Origin: Candidatus Muiribacterium halophilum
GTDB taxonomy: Bacteria; Muiribacteriota; Muiribacteriia; Muiribacteriales; Muiribacteriaceae
Length of the DNA: 64,000 nt
Assembly (NCBI GenBank): GCA_002869225.1
Contig: PKTG01000122.1
Span: forward strand, 96,071 to 160,070
Reading direction: 5' to 3'
Positions 33,975 through 46,231 of the stretch are shown here, piece by piece. Made by a program: the position numbers and the translations under genes. The notes beneath the pieces were generated by a model, which saw nothing but the letters and a program-made list of their open reading frames with translations, made no database searches and was not told the DNA's origin. Position 1 is the stretch's first letter. The number at the start of each line of letters is the position of its first letter.

Positions 33975-36900
33975 TTATCTAAGAACTACAAGCTTTCCTT
34001 CTCTTTCAACTCCGTCCACATCTATCTTATAGAAATAGACTCCGTTAGCTACTCTTCTACCTCTTCTGTCGACAAGATCCCATATGAATTCACTAAAACC
34101 GGTAATGTCTTGTCTGAAGATAAGTCTTCCAGATACATCGTAAATCTTAAGCAGTGCTTTTGAAGCAAACAAAAGTCCATCAGATTTTATAGTAATATAA
34201 TCCGAAGCAGGTACAGGATATGCTAGTATTCTAAGATCACCTATACTTGTAGGGATATATTTTATTGTGGATCTGTTTGAGTTTCCTAATCTATCAGAAG
34301 TATCTATTGTTATATCATATTCTCTTTTCTGAGTGAATCTTAGGATTTTATCGAGGTCTATTTCAAAATCCTTTTTACCTATAGGATATAGATTATATAT
34401 TTTACCTTCAGCTTTTAGACTTATTTGTTTTAATGCACTTCCGTTATCCGTGACATTTATCTTATTTGCTACTCTATTAACAGATGGTGCTTTTCTATCC
34501 GCAGCTAAAACAAATCTTCCAGCTTTGTCGAGCTTGTTATTAGCCAAAAACGTGTAACCGTTTTCATCTTTTCTGAAAATTCCTGTCTTTGAATCGGTAT
34601 GGATTTCTGATGTGTCTATTTTTAAATTAACTGGAGAATTAAATTCTAGCGATGGCCAGAGTATAAATCCGCTATCTATTATCTCAAGTTCTGATTTGCT
34701 ATTATCTTTTGAATCAGCTTTTCTTATAATAGTATTCTCAATATTGTTATTTTCATTAAATATTAGATGTGAATCCTTTTCTAAAGTGTTTTTTGCAAAG
34801 GTAAGACTATAAGGTCCTGATGAGACATAAAGTGGTTCAAATCCACCTTTTATCACGTTAAATAGAGTCTGATCCTGTCCACTTATATTATCAGAATCTA
34901 TTCCTGAAGCTTTGATAAAAGCCTGACCTTATTTTGTAAGATCAATAGAATAATATCCCTTATAAAGTAGATTACTTATCTTTTCCATAGAAACAGTCTT
35001 GGTTATAGCATTTTCCTGTTCTACTGTAAGAGAAAGATCTCCGGATAACTGTTCTGAACATCTTACCAGGATAAGCATCTTGTTTTCAATAACAGGAAGC
35101 GGGAAGGCTGCAATAAGGAACGAAGGGTTGACTGATACACCTGATACTTCATCGGTATCAAGTGGACCGCCGTAAATATTTGATATTGAATCTATTATAA
35201 TTGATACGTTGTCCGTAAAATCGCTTACCTGTGCTTCGCCAGAATCTGCTGATATACTGATATAAGTACTTCCGGTATATTTATCGTACTTATAATAATC
35301 GTTAGTCAATGTTACGGTCTTATTAGTCGTGCCGGATTTTATCTTTATTGAAGGTGGAGTATCGTTATCCATCATAGAAGAGAAATCCATATTAAGATTT
35401 ATTTTGTAGAAACCATTTCTAGCAGCCTCAAGACTTATATCGTAGGAATCTAGTTTAGTCTCTCCTGCAATCATCTTGAGACTATTTCCTGTCCATGATG
35501 AGTATGCATCTCCTGCGGTTGCATTTGTCTTATGTGAAATGTCAGATGAATTTGCAACATCAACCGAGAAAGTCTTTCCAGTTGGTGCATCGGAGACATC
35601 TGGAGCTTTAAGATTAAAGGATATTCTATATACTCCATCACTATTTATTGCTGAGTTAGTTTTTAATGTAAAACCATCTGCTGAAAGTTTTCCAACAGCA
35701 TCATTTGGTGTATATTCAATAAGTGCAATCTCAAGAGTATCTCCGGTAGAACAATCATAGATGGAAACATGGTTCTTATCACTAGCTCCGAATGAATATC
35801 CCGTTGGGAAGCTTATATCAAAAAGGTCTATACCTGAATCGCCAGTCTCAAAATCCAGTTTTGTATAGATATCCATCTGAGTCTGTGTATCAACGTTTGC
35901 ATAGTTTGGAGATATCTCTGCTATTGCGTAAGTTAGATAATTGCTTACTGTTGCAGTATATCCTGAGCCATTCAAGGCATTTGAATCAGCATCTCCTGCA
36001 AGTGGATAAACAACAAACTGTTTTCCGGTTGTCGAGATTTTTGAATAAAAATCACTTCCAACAGAATTAGCTATAGAAGGAGTGTTTACATAGAAAGATA
36101 TTTCAGCAATATGAGGAGATGGAGCTGTTCCGATAACAGGTGAGCTTAAAGTGACCTGAAGATCGTTTCCGACCTTCTGGAAAGTAGCTCCCTGAAGAGT
36201 AGTGTCGATTTTTATCTCGCCACTATCTAATGCGACAGGCATATAACCGTCCGGTATATAAATATAAAATTTTTCTACACCTTCGTTTGTCGAGTCTATT
36301 GGGAAAGATACTGTATAGGTCATCTCATAAGTGTCATTTGCAAAGACGTTCTTAGGAGAGAGCTCACTTATCGTAGTCAGATTATCACATGGATATCCTT
36401 CTATTGATATATCCAGGCTGTTATTGTTCATAATAGAATCAGCATTTCCAGCTGTTGCTGTCTTTGAACCTGCAAGAAGATCCGAAGATCCTGCTTTTAC
36501 TCCTAAAGTTGATACTTCTCTTGTACTTCCAATGTTGGCCCTGAATACAAGGTCGACTTTCTCATGATGTTTAATAAGAGAGTCTGTATTAATAAGTAAT
36601 ACCTGACTATTTGCACTGACCTCATATGTAGAGAGAGAATAACTTGAATCCGATATCTGAGTGCCGCCTACATACAGCTTTGTCTGATAGGAAGAATCAA
36701 ATGTTGTATAATCAGGTAATGTAATCTCAAACGAATCAGGACCAATATCCGATGAATTGACAGTAGGTAGCATAGATATCGTCATGATCTCCTTAGTATC
36801 TAACATTGTGAAGGATGGGTTGACCTCAGCTATTAATGCTGACAAAGGTTTAGCCACAAATATCTTGTTTGAATCAGTTGTCTTAGCACTGATTTCTATT

Positions 36901-39900
36901 GGATAAGAAATTTCAGAATTATCCAGATATGTTGTTACAACTTCACCAGATGGATAATTTGGAATTGCAGGAGTATCGGCTGTAAATGCTATCTCTATAG
37001 TACCGGAATATCCAGCAGGTATCTCAGATGTATGGAAAGTAAAGGTCCTTGGATTAGCTGTAATCTCGCTTGTACACTCAGCAGTCTTATCTATCAGACC
37101 ACCTATTTCACCGGTATCGAGTTTAATATAATCAAGAGACATATCCGTGAAGTTATCTGGAAGATTGAAGTATATCTTATCAACACCTTCTCCGGAACTT
37201 GCAACACTACAATTTATAGTGTAGATAAAGGCTTTGTCATTTGCACCGGCCACAACATAGTTTGGAGATATATCTCCTTGTCCTGAAGCTCCAGGCGTCT
37301 TTATTTTGACTAATCTATCACCACTTACTGTATTATCTGCATGAATACTTTCTGAAACATGTGTTGAATCAACATAAACCTCAAATGTAGCACCGGATTC
37401 ATCCGTTGTTGATTGTGAAGTCAATTTGAACTGTACTTCCATGGTAGCATCGTTTTCAAGCTGTACAGTAGAAGAGTTGTAATGCAAAAGATCTCCTATG
37501 ACTACCTCAATAGTCTGTCCCAGTACTTTTACGAGTGCCTCACCAGAAGCTGGATCACCTGAATATATCTCGGTATATGATTTATTCAGAGCAGGTGAAA
37601 CATCTTTTTTTACAACGACAGAATCTCTCACTGATGTCGTATCACTAATTGGGAAAGTTGATGGAGCAACAATTAGAAATCTGTTTGAATCTATATTCTT
37701 GGTCTTATCAAAATCCGGTTTTATTTTAACGGTAAAAGTGCTTTCCTTTGCAGGAGGAACTTTAGTAGGGAAAATGGATACTGTTTCAAAATCATCCTGA
37801 ATCTCTCCTGTCTTTATTGCAAGTCTGTTATTATTTGATATCCCATCAGCATTTCCATCTGATACTGATACTCTATAACGGTTTTCATCGTTTCCTAAAT
37901 ATATCTTATTTGTAAAATCACCTGTTCCTGAAAGTGATTTCCCGTATAGCTCAATATACATATGTTTATCGATTACACTTGAATTTACTGGTGAACCAAG
38001 AGTTAGTTTTACTTCGCTTGAACCTACCATTTCGACTAATACCTCGTTTAATGAAGGTGTCGTCGAAACATTCGTGTAATTAAGGCTTCCAAGTCTGAAT
38101 GTCGGTGCAGGTGAAGATGATACTTCAAAAGAATCTAGTTCTATCCATATCTGGTCTATTCCTGAATTGGATACGTCAAATGTTGGAAGTACTGAAAATT
38201 CAAGCGGTATTTCATCCCTTGAAGGAAGCATATAAGGAGGATTTATCTCACACAATGCTGATATGCATATATTTCTGGACGAGAACAAAAGATGATTGTT
38301 ATTATATGTGGTTATCGCATTACCTTCGCTGGCACTTGCGCTAAGATCATAAGTGCTGTTTTTAAGTACTACTTCAAAAGAACCTTCTGCAAATTCTGCT
38401 GTTGGAGCGATAACTGAATATTTTATCTTTATTATATCCGAGTTGTTACTATCTATTGTATCACCAAGAACTATCTCGAATGTATCGTTACCTTCATAAA
38501 ATATTGCTACTTCTGTCGAATCAGGTGCGGAACTATTTTCAATATTATACTCAGTGCTGCCAAGAAATACTTCGATTGAATCGGAATTATCAATATAGGA
38601 ATTAGCGCCTCCAGCTGTATCTACACCGATCTCAAAATCTCCATCGGTATTAAGGTTATTTGTAACTATTATTCTGTCAAAACCTGCATCGGAAGCGGAT
38701 AAAAATGGTCTGATATATATATAATTATATGCCTTTTCCCCTGGCACAATACTTAATGGATATGATTCGGCAAGTGCATCAGATACAGGAGAATTTATTG
38801 ATACCTCAAGAGTCTCATCAAGAAGAACTCTTTTTCCTGTTTCACTATCGGATATATATATTAAAAACGGTGCTGGGTCAGTTGATGGAAAGTTCAAAGG
38901 TTCAAGGTCAAACGAGAGGTCAAATGATACCTCAGTTGTACCTTCTCCTGTGTATCTTTGTCTTCCGAGGTTATGTAATGAAAAATATATACTGTGATCA
39001 GTAAAATCGATACCTGTTGAAGATTCATATGGATATACACCTATCTCTGTAGAATCAGAAGGGGTAGTATCAACTGGTGTCAGTGCAGTCGAATTGACAC
39101 TAAATGTAGCGGTATCTCCTCTTAGATTTTTGAAGTGGTCAGGTGAAAAAACTACTTCTACTGAATCAAACCCACTGTCGAAGGCGTAAAGGTCTATATC
39201 ACTTACAGATATATTTACAGTCTGAAATCCTGTTGGAAGTATATTTGAAGGAGTAATAGACTGTGTTGTAGTTCCCGTCATAAGTTTATTATCTATTAGA
39301 GTTGTGGATAATATTTTTGTGTTTAATGTGTTTTCTCCAGAATCAGTACCGTATACCCATATCTCATAAGAGTCTCCTGTATCCATGCCTGAGACAAGAA
39401 GATCCTGTCCTGAAAATTCAACATCCCAATCGGGAGGTCCGGCAGATGTTATAGAACCGGATGTGAATTCGATCTCTTTTGTCCCTTTCCCTGGAACGAC
39501 AACTCGAAGTTGCATCGGACTCAGATCAGCTCTTATATTTGCTTCTGTAAGTCTTATCTCAAGGGAGCCACTGGTAATGTTGGAAATATCAGTATAAGAA
39601 GAGTTGTAATAAAGTGAAGAATCCTCATCAGGTAAAGAACTCTCACTAAGAATAAGCTGATTTGAGAATCTGTCATCAAAATATAAGATGCTATCTATTA
39701 TCGGAGGAGTCCTATCTGTATTTACAGTAAGAGATGAGTCAGTATCCTGATTTCCAGCTTTATCTGTTGCTGTGAGATCTATAGTGTAGGAACCTTGATT
39801 AACTGTAGATGTCAGAGCAAGACTGGTATAAGCATACACAGCACAGGTACCCGATGAATATGATAATTCAACAGTATCTGTGGAGAATGGTCCTCCAAGA

Positions 39901-42900
39901 GCAGATAGATCCACCTGAATATCAAGTTCTGTCTCAGTAGAATCTAGTACTATCATGAAGTTTATTGACTCACCTTCTTTGTACCAATTATCAGCATCTG
40001 TTATTGAAAGTGTACCTGAGGAAAAATCCGGAGCGGTATTATCAAGTATACAGGATATTTCTGTAGTGGAAGTATTATCGGAAAGATCTGTTGCACTTAT
40101 CACAACAGCTATCGTCCCTTCATTCATAGTACCTGTAAGTGCTGGAAGTGTTAACGAATATGTTCCATCAAGATTATCCGTCATAAGACTATCAGATAAT
40201 GCGCTGTCCATAGAAGATATTTCTGCAGTTACATCAAATCCCACTTCACCGTTAAGACTGACAGTTATCTCTCCGGTCTCGGTCTCTCTGAAGTAAAGGT
40301 CGTTATTAAAAGAAGATACTATGGATGTGTCATCAAAACTTGGACCAACCTTATCAAGAACAACTTCAAATGTACTTGAGGAAATATTCCCGGCATCGTC
40401 TGTTGCATAAATTGTAAGTTCTATAGTTCCATCCGCCATAGTATTTTCTGATAATGCGGATGTAGTTATCTCATAGGTATCACCGTTTCTTGTTAAAGTC
40501 TCGGCGGATGAGAAGGTGCTATCAAGTACAGAAAGATCGATTCCAAGTTCGCATGTATCACTTTTATTATCTGATATTACTGACCATATATATATACTAT
40601 CACCAGCTTTAACAAATTTATCAGCATGTGATGCATCTGTTGAATCTGATCCTCCCTGATCAGTAAAAGTTGGAGCGGAAGAATCTATTATAATATTATT
40701 TCTATCACCAGTAAGACCGGTAGGACTGAGTCCTGAAGTCAAAAGGTTTGCAGCATCATCTTCAGCTGTGACATAAAGTTCCACTGTATCAGCATCTGTA
40801 GGGGTTATACTTATCTCAGCTGTATATACATAAGGACTTGTAGTCGAATATGTAGAAAGGATTGTCGACTGTGGATCATCAGGTGTTGCATCTTTCTTTA
40901 TATTATAGTTAAGCGTTACCGTCGTCTGAGCCATTGAGTTAAAAGAAGATGAATCAGATATGCTAAATGATACTTCAAAAGTAGGCTGACTATATGTTCC
41001 ATCAATTGGTGTAAGCGCAGTTAAAGACGGAGCAGTCGTATCGCACCATATTGTTGCTTCTCTTGTCCCGCTTATAAGATTTCCAGCATCATCCATTGTC
41101 GTGGAAAGAATCTCAAAGGTCTTAAGACCAGGAGTTGTATCGGGACCGACTATGCTCCAGGTTGCTGTTGAACCTAAATAAGAATCTGCAGCAGTTGATG
41201 CACCGCCTCCGAACTCTGAAAGATCGGCGAGTATATCGGCTGCATCTAGATTTCCTTCGCCTTCTGTTATATTGGCAGTGACGGTAAGATTTCCGCTATT
41301 ATAAGCTGAAGTCCTACCGGAATCGTTGGTTATTGTTATTGAGTTGATAGCCGGAGATGTAGCATCTACTTCAAAAGTAGCTGAAAGAGTTCCTGTCAGA
41401 TCGTTTCCGGCAAGATCTGTTCCAATGACCTCAAGTGTATAGGTACCTTGGGTAAGTCCGGTATAAGCTACTTCCCATGTCGCACCATCTGAGTTAGTAA
41501 ACTGTGATGGTGTGAGCGCTGAAGATAGCCCGAGTTCTGAAGCGTCGAGTTTGATCAGAGAAATATCTCCATTTGCTTCAGCTGGCATCTTGACAACTAC
41601 CTCAAGTGTATCATCTGCTTTTGCTAGTGATTCACTTCCTAACATATTATAGATCTTGAAGTCTGTTACTGCTGGTCCTGTATTATCTATGATTATCGTC
41701 TCTCCTGTTGAAGCTGAAGTTACCATGTTCCCAGCTTCGTCAGTGGTGTTATTGTTTACCCAGATGTCATAACTTCCTTCAGCTAATCCTGAATCAATAA
41801 CATAATCAACAATATTACATTTTCCAGCTGCATAGGTGTCGCCCTGATTATCAGTCGCGCCAGAGAGTTCTGTCGTATTAACAAAAATATCCTGAGCTCT
41901 TATACTGTAGTTATCGGTAATAGAGACGACTATTTCGACGGTATCTCCAGCTCTTGCAATATTTGACTCGGATATTGAGTTCATTAGCTTAACAGCCGTT
42001 GTTGCTGGTTGAGTCTTATCAAAGGTTATATTAGAAGTCAGTGTTCCTGTTATGGTATTTTCCGCTTTATCAATTGAAGTTCCGGATATTGTAAAAGTCT
42101 TTATTCCTTCTGTTGGAGATGTTGCTACTATTTCCCATGTTGCATGAGAACCGTCAAAGGAGTCTGGGTTGACTATAGCTCCGCCTCCAAACTGTGATAG
42201 ATCGGCATATATAAGGGTCTTATCGTAATTTGCCTCTGATATGTCAGCGACGATCTCAAGTGTATCATTATCCATAAAATAAGACGATTCACCATTAGTG
42301 TTTGTTATTGATATATTTGAACATGATGGAGAGACATTATCAACGGTTATTGAATGAGAAGTGGTTCCGCTCAATGTATTACCTGCATCATCAGTTGCTG
42401 AAAAAGTTATATTCTTAGAACCATCCGTAATAACACCGGGAGTTACTGTCCATGTAGCATCACCTGCAGCATAAGTATTAGGATTAACTGCACTTCCAAG
42501 ACCTAGACTGGTCAAGTCAGCGGTTATATCAGCTATCTGCATGTTTGATTCCGTAATAGAAGCTACTATATCAACTGTATTTGATGATGTGAGAAAATCA
42601 TCTGCACCACCATTTTTATTATTCATTACTATTGCTGTCATATTAGGTGCTGTGTTATCAGCAGTTACATTTATGCTCGTTGAGCCTGATAAGGAATTCT
42701 TTGCCTGATCAGTCGTTGCTGAAATATCTATGTTTTTTACCCCATCTAGTGCTATAACACCAGCAACTACATTCCATGTAGCAACTCCACCGGTGAAAGA
42801 ATCAGGATTGACTGATGCTCCCAGACCAATATTAGAAAGATCTGCTTCGATATCGCTAAGAGTTATGTTTGTATCTGATATGTTTGCACTTAAAGTAAGA

Positions 42901-43346
42901 GTATCTCCAGTCTTTATTATAGAGCTGTTCCCTAGTGAGTTTGATGCGGCTATAGAAGAGCATGTTGGTGCTGTAGAATCAAGTGTCATAACATAGACTG
43001 AGTTCGAATCATCTGAGAAATTGACAGTTACAAAATAATCGTTAGAATCCTGATATAAAACCGGGGAAAGATCATATGAATAATAATATTTTCCTAAAGC
43101 AGTTCCATCGTATGTAAGTGATTGTTGCCCGGAACCGTTAAATGTGCTAGGAGAAAAGACTTCCACCGTACCTTCAGAATAATTAGTGTCTGTCTCTATA
43201 TTAATGCTTATTGTCTGAGTATTATTGTAAATGCCATCGTTGTCTATAGCATCAACAGAATCCTGAGAAGTGACATTGGTTATCGAACCAAATATTGAAA
43301 ATGAAAATAAAAAAATATATATAAAGATTATCCTGAACAATCTCAC
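33975..43346 (-). CDS. giant repetitive surface protein with T9SS sorting domain, interrupted by in-frame TAA
   Basis: 3,123 codons. A GTG start with GGGGGA ribosome-binding site leads into a signal peptide (RLFRIIFIYIFLFSFSIFGS). Residues about 60-1,500 are many Ig-like or bacterial surface repeats of about 100 residues, each with a D-x-T/S-x-P strand start (DNTAPNMT, DNTGPAVT) and ATDDAGN-like turns. Residues about 1,500-2,750 are a second set of about 120-residue beta repeats. A single TAA (34929-34931 on the minus strand, codon 2,806) interrupts SIDLTK-stop-GQAFIK. The frame then runs 317 more codons and ends in a type-A T9SS sorting domain (YPVPASDYITI, KIYDVSGRLIF, NGVYFYKIDVDG, GKLVVLR). 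Without readthrough the passenger would be exported to the periplasm but lack its secretion signal. Confidence 0.85.
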
Positions 43347-43456
43347 GATAGAATCCCCCTACTATGTAATTATAATACTTTATCGGTAAGTTTGCATTAT
43401 AAATATACCTTTGATTTATAAGAGGGTGGAGACCGGTAAAAAATGAGATTTAAGAT

Positions 43457-44155
43457 TTATCTTCTTTCTGTCTTTGTTGCAAATTTAAATAGAAAAGCCA
43501 TAGGACCATAAAAAAGATAGAAAAGTCCTACAAATGCAAAGAGTTCTACGGGATAAGTTATCATAGCTATAGCTATTATACACATTATCAATAGCTTTCT
43601 TGTAGCACGACCTCTTTTTTTCTTTTTCCCGGATGGATATGGTAGATTAGAGCTCATTAGCATAGCTATAGCTATTGCTAAAAAGACTATAAGGCTTGTA
43701 GAGAATGAATGTAAATACTTATGAGCAAATAAAGTATAACTGGCTATTATACCTGCTCCAGCTGGAATTGGCATTCCCTGGAAATTTTCCTCATTTTTTT
43801 TGTTTATATTAAAACGAGCCAATCTAAAAGCTCCTGATAGTATTATTATGATTGCAGTCGAGAATGCAACATGAGTTTTAAGAGAGTTGTTAATAAGTAT
43901 CGTATAGGTCAAAAATGCTGGAGCTACTCCAAAGGAAATAAGATCAGCAAGAGAGTCGTACTGTTCCCCGAATAAAGAGACCTTTTTAGTTAGCCTCGCA
44001 ACTCTACCATCAAGCATATCCATAAATATTGAAAGGATAATAAACCATGCTGCTTTTTTTAATTCTCCTTCTGATGTTGCTATGATTGCCAAAAAACCTG
44101 ACATTATACTCATGGAGGTTATAATACTTGGGATAGCCCAAAGTAATTTATTCAT
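43457..44155 (-). CDS. pssA: CDP-diacylglycerol-serine O-phosphatidyltransferase
   Basis: Membrane enzyme that makes phosphatidylserine from CDP-diacylglycerol and serine. The 232-residue protein has the CDP-alcohol phosphotransferase signature DGxxARx8GxxxDxxxD (DGRVARLTKKVSLFGEQYDS, about 47-66), and about six membrane helices. It overlaps psd by eight bases (stop of psd inside its start region), so the two consecutive steps of phosphatidylethanolamine synthesis are translationally coupled. Confidence 0.92.
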   Translation of the reverse strand: MNKLLWAIPSIITSMSIMSGFLAIIATSEGELKKAAWFIILSIFMDMLDGRVARLTKKVSLFGEQYDSLADLISFGVAPAFLTYTILINNSLKTHVAFSTAIIIILSGAFRLARFNINKKNEENFQGMPIPAGAGIIASYTLFAHKYLHSFSTSLIVFLAIAIAMLMSSNLPYPSGKKKKRGRATRKLLIMCIIAIAMITYPVELFAFVGLFYLFYGPMAFLFKFATKTERR

Positions 44156-44813
44156 TGAAGACTCCTATGGTGTCTAAACCAGCTTTGACTTTATCACCTT
44201 TTTTTACTTTTATCAATGTGTTTTTCGGCATATAGACATCCAGTCTTGAACCAAATTGAATAAGACCAAGATAATCCCCAATGACTATTTCTGAACCTTC
44301 ACTTACAAAACATCTTATCCTTCTTGCGATCAGACCCGCTATCTGAACTACTTTTAATTTTTTAGAACCGTTTTCTATCAAAACGCTATTACGTTCGTTT
44401 TCAAAAGAGGCATTGTCGTAAGATGCATTTAAAAATTTCCCGGGAGAATACTCGACTTTTTTTACTATTCCTCCGATTGGATTTCGATTTATATGAACAT
44501 TGAATACGTTCATAAATATGCATACTCTGATGCAGGAAGATCCTATATCATTGTCATCTAAAGTATCTATCTTGACTACTTTTCCATCAGCCGGACTAAT
44601 GATCTCGTTTTTCTCATAATCTCTATTTCTTATTGGATTTCTGAAAAAATATAATGAGAAGATTGAAAGGAAAATAAATATAGACCCGAATATAAGTATT
44701 ATCATGTATTGAAAGACATTTGTCTTTATATACATACCTATAAGTATTATTCCAGTAAGGATAAAAAAAGTAAAATATTTATATCCGTCTTTTGCTATAT
44801 TTCCTAATTTCAT
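44148..44813 (-). CDS. psd: phosphatidylserine decarboxylase
   Basis: Pyruvoyl-dependent decarboxylase giving phosphatidylethanolamine. The 221-residue protein starts with two membrane helices (about 14-55). Core motifs are SPADGKVVKIDTL, VHINRNPIGGIV, and the self-cleavage site in IQFGSRLDVYMP, where Gly-Ser becomes the pyruvoyl group. It is the short (archaeal/FCB-type) form. It is the first gene of the psd-pssA pair. Confidence 0.92.
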   Translation of the reverse strand: MKLGNIAKDGYKYFTFFILTGIILIGMYIKTNVFQYMIILIFGSIFIFLSIFSLYFFRNPIRNRDYEKNEIISPADGKVVKIDTLDDNDIGSSCIRVCIFMNVFNVHINRNPIGGIVKKVEYSPGKFLNASYDNASFENERNSVLIENGSKKLKVVQIAGLIARRIRCFVSEGSEIVIGDYLGLIQFGSRLDVYMPKNTLIKVKKGDKVKAGLDTIGVFNE

Positions 44814-44827
44814 ATAATGATTTTATA

Positions 44828-44862
44828 TAAAAAAAAAAAAAAGACAAGCGAAAGGCCTGTCT
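44828..44862 (-). terminator. intrinsic terminator
   Basis: On the minus strand AGACAGGC...GCTTGTCT forms an 8-bp stem (44842-44862, one G-U pair) followed by a run of about 14 T (44828-44841). It ends the transcript of the 42-residue gene at 44888 and insulates psd-pssA. Confidence 0.85.
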
Positions 44863-44887
44863 TTTTTGGTTATTGAATTTTACAATG

Positions 44888-45016
44888 TTATTTTTTCTTT
44901 ACACTTCTATGATATTTTTCCCAAGAATTTCTTAGAATATCATCAGCATTTTCAGGTGTAATATCAACTCCAAATTTTTCGCCGATCTGTTTTAACTTTG
45001 TTCTGTAATTATCCAT
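44888..45016 (-). CDS. 42-residue small protein, function unknown
   Basis: Small reading frame with a strong AGGAGGG ribosome-binding site before the ATG, a TAA stop and an intrinsic terminator directly downstream, which together support a real gene. The product is soluble and charged (YRTKLKQIGEKFGVDITPEN in the first half, ending KYHRSVKKK), with a helix-turn-helix-sized content but no recognised motif. It lies alone between psd and the TPR gene at 45108. Confidence 0.55.
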   Translation of the reverse strand: MDNYRTKLKQIGEKFGVDITPENADDILRNSWEKYHRSVKKK

Positions 45017-45107
45017 TGTTCCCTCCTGTAGTTTGGACTTTTATTTTAGAAATAGTTTTGTTTAATAGTATATTGATTTTTTGTTTAAAAAGTCCATTAT
45101 TTCTAAC

Positions 45108-45785
45108 CTAATTATCGGAAGTTGATTTTAGGAATTTTAATCTTTTTTTGATTTCTTCAGCGAGATATTTTCTTTTTTTATCATTTATATCATCGGAGTA
45201 AGAATAGTTAGATACAAAAGTCGATATTGCTTTTTCTGACCGGTTGACAAAGTTTGCTTTTTCATCCTTGCTTTTTTCAGCTAGAAACAGATATACTTGA
45301 GATATTCCGAGATATGGAAGGTAGTAATCAACATTTTCGATCTTTGCTTTTTTTATTGAATATTCAAAGAGTTTTAAAGCTCTTGTGTAATCGCCATTAA
45401 TATAAAGAAGCCATCCTATTCGATAATCTGTCTCATGATCTGGTCTTGCAGTTTTGAAACCTGTTAGTTCCTCTTCTGTCTGTAGACGAGCTTCCTCATG
45501 TGGAGAAAAAAAGTATTCTTTTTCGCTTCCTTTCGCACTATACTGAGAAGCTTCATATAGTTCTTTGATCTTTTGATATTTATCTTTAAGATTTATATAG
45601 TTATGATAAAGTCGATTTGCATAATCATCATCAGATGAGTTTGCAGAAATATAATTTGCATAGTCTGTGAAAGCTTTTTCCATGCTTTTTCTTGCTTCTT
45701 CCACCTGAAGAGAGTCAACTGATAGACCACTTGTACTGATGAAAAAAGCAAGAATGCAAAAAAAACATAAGATTCTAGATCTCAT
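45108..45785 (-). CDS. exported TPR-like protein, function unknown
   Basis: 225 residues with a signal peptide (RILCFFCILAFFISTSGLS). The N-terminal part is helical (about 25-100). TPR-like helical pairs (DYRIGWLLYINGDYTRALKL, about 122-141, then YYLPYLGISQVYLF) follow, and the tail is lysine-rich. It is the last of three co-oriented genes (46750-45108), beginning four bases after the previous stop. It is probably a periplasmic or envelope scaffold. Confidence 0.6.
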   Translation of the reverse strand: MRSRILCFFCILAFFISTSGLSVDSLQVEEARKSMEKAFTDYANYISANSSDDDYANRLYHNYINLKDKYQKIKELYEASQYSAKGSEKEYFFSPHEEARLQTEEELTGFKTARPDHETDYRIGWLLYINGDYTRALKLFEYSIKKAKIENVDYYLPYLGISQVYLFLAEKSKDEKANFVNRSEKAISTFVSNYSYSDDINDKKRKYLAEEIKKRLKFLKSTSDN

Positions 45786-45788
45786 TAT

Positions 45789-46217
45789 TTAAAAATCCGG
45801 TTTTAATATTATTATTACTCTGAAATTCTCAAGAAATCTTGAATTCCTGTTAGCTTTTAGTATTTTTGCAGCATCGTTGTTTGATACAACAATATTTGAA
45901 GCAGTGCTGCCGATTGCACCTTTTGCTTTGATTATAAGAGGATTATTACCTATCCTTTCCGGTATGAACTTTTTAGCTTTTTCTATTGAATCGGTGTAAG
46001 CTACAACTCCAATATTCATAACTTTTTCAAGATCTGTTTCTTTTAAGATAGTTCCGTATAGTTCAAGTCCTGATTCGTTGAGGATCTTTGGTGACATACT
46101 TCTTTTAAGATCGATGTCACGAGCATCAATAACAAGTGAAGTCTTAGGTAATGTAGCTGCTACTATAGAGATTACCATCAGGGATAATACCATTATTAAG
46201 ATTATTCTTTTATTCAT
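45789..46217 (-). CDS. exported LPP20/FlgT-like conserved protein
   Basis: 142 residues with an N-terminal membrane or signal segment (IILIMVLSLMVISIVAA). It has the pattern LVIDARDIDLKRSMSPKILN, then ESGLELYG, which I associate with LPP20/FlgT-related envelope proteins (DARGLxLxPalSPxIlDExGxxvYG). The second half (NPLIIKAKGAIG..DIVVSNNDAAKIL..RVIII) also follows that family. A TAGGAGA ribosome-binding site is present. Confidence 0.6.
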   Translation of the reverse strand: MNKRIILIMVLSLMVISIVAATLPKTSLVIDARDIDLKRSMSPKILNESGLELYGTILKETDLEKVMNIGVVAYTDSIEKAKKFIPERIGNNPLIIKAKGAIGSTASNIVVSNNDAAKILKANRNSRFLENFRVIIILKPDF

Positions 46218-46231
46218 TCTTTTCTCCTATA

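Noticed and set aside
33975-34856. A separate small secreted protein encoded after the 8.4-kb gene.
   Set aside because: It has no signal peptide and no ribosome-binding site, and lies in frame with the upstream giant gene; its end is the sorting domain such proteins need.
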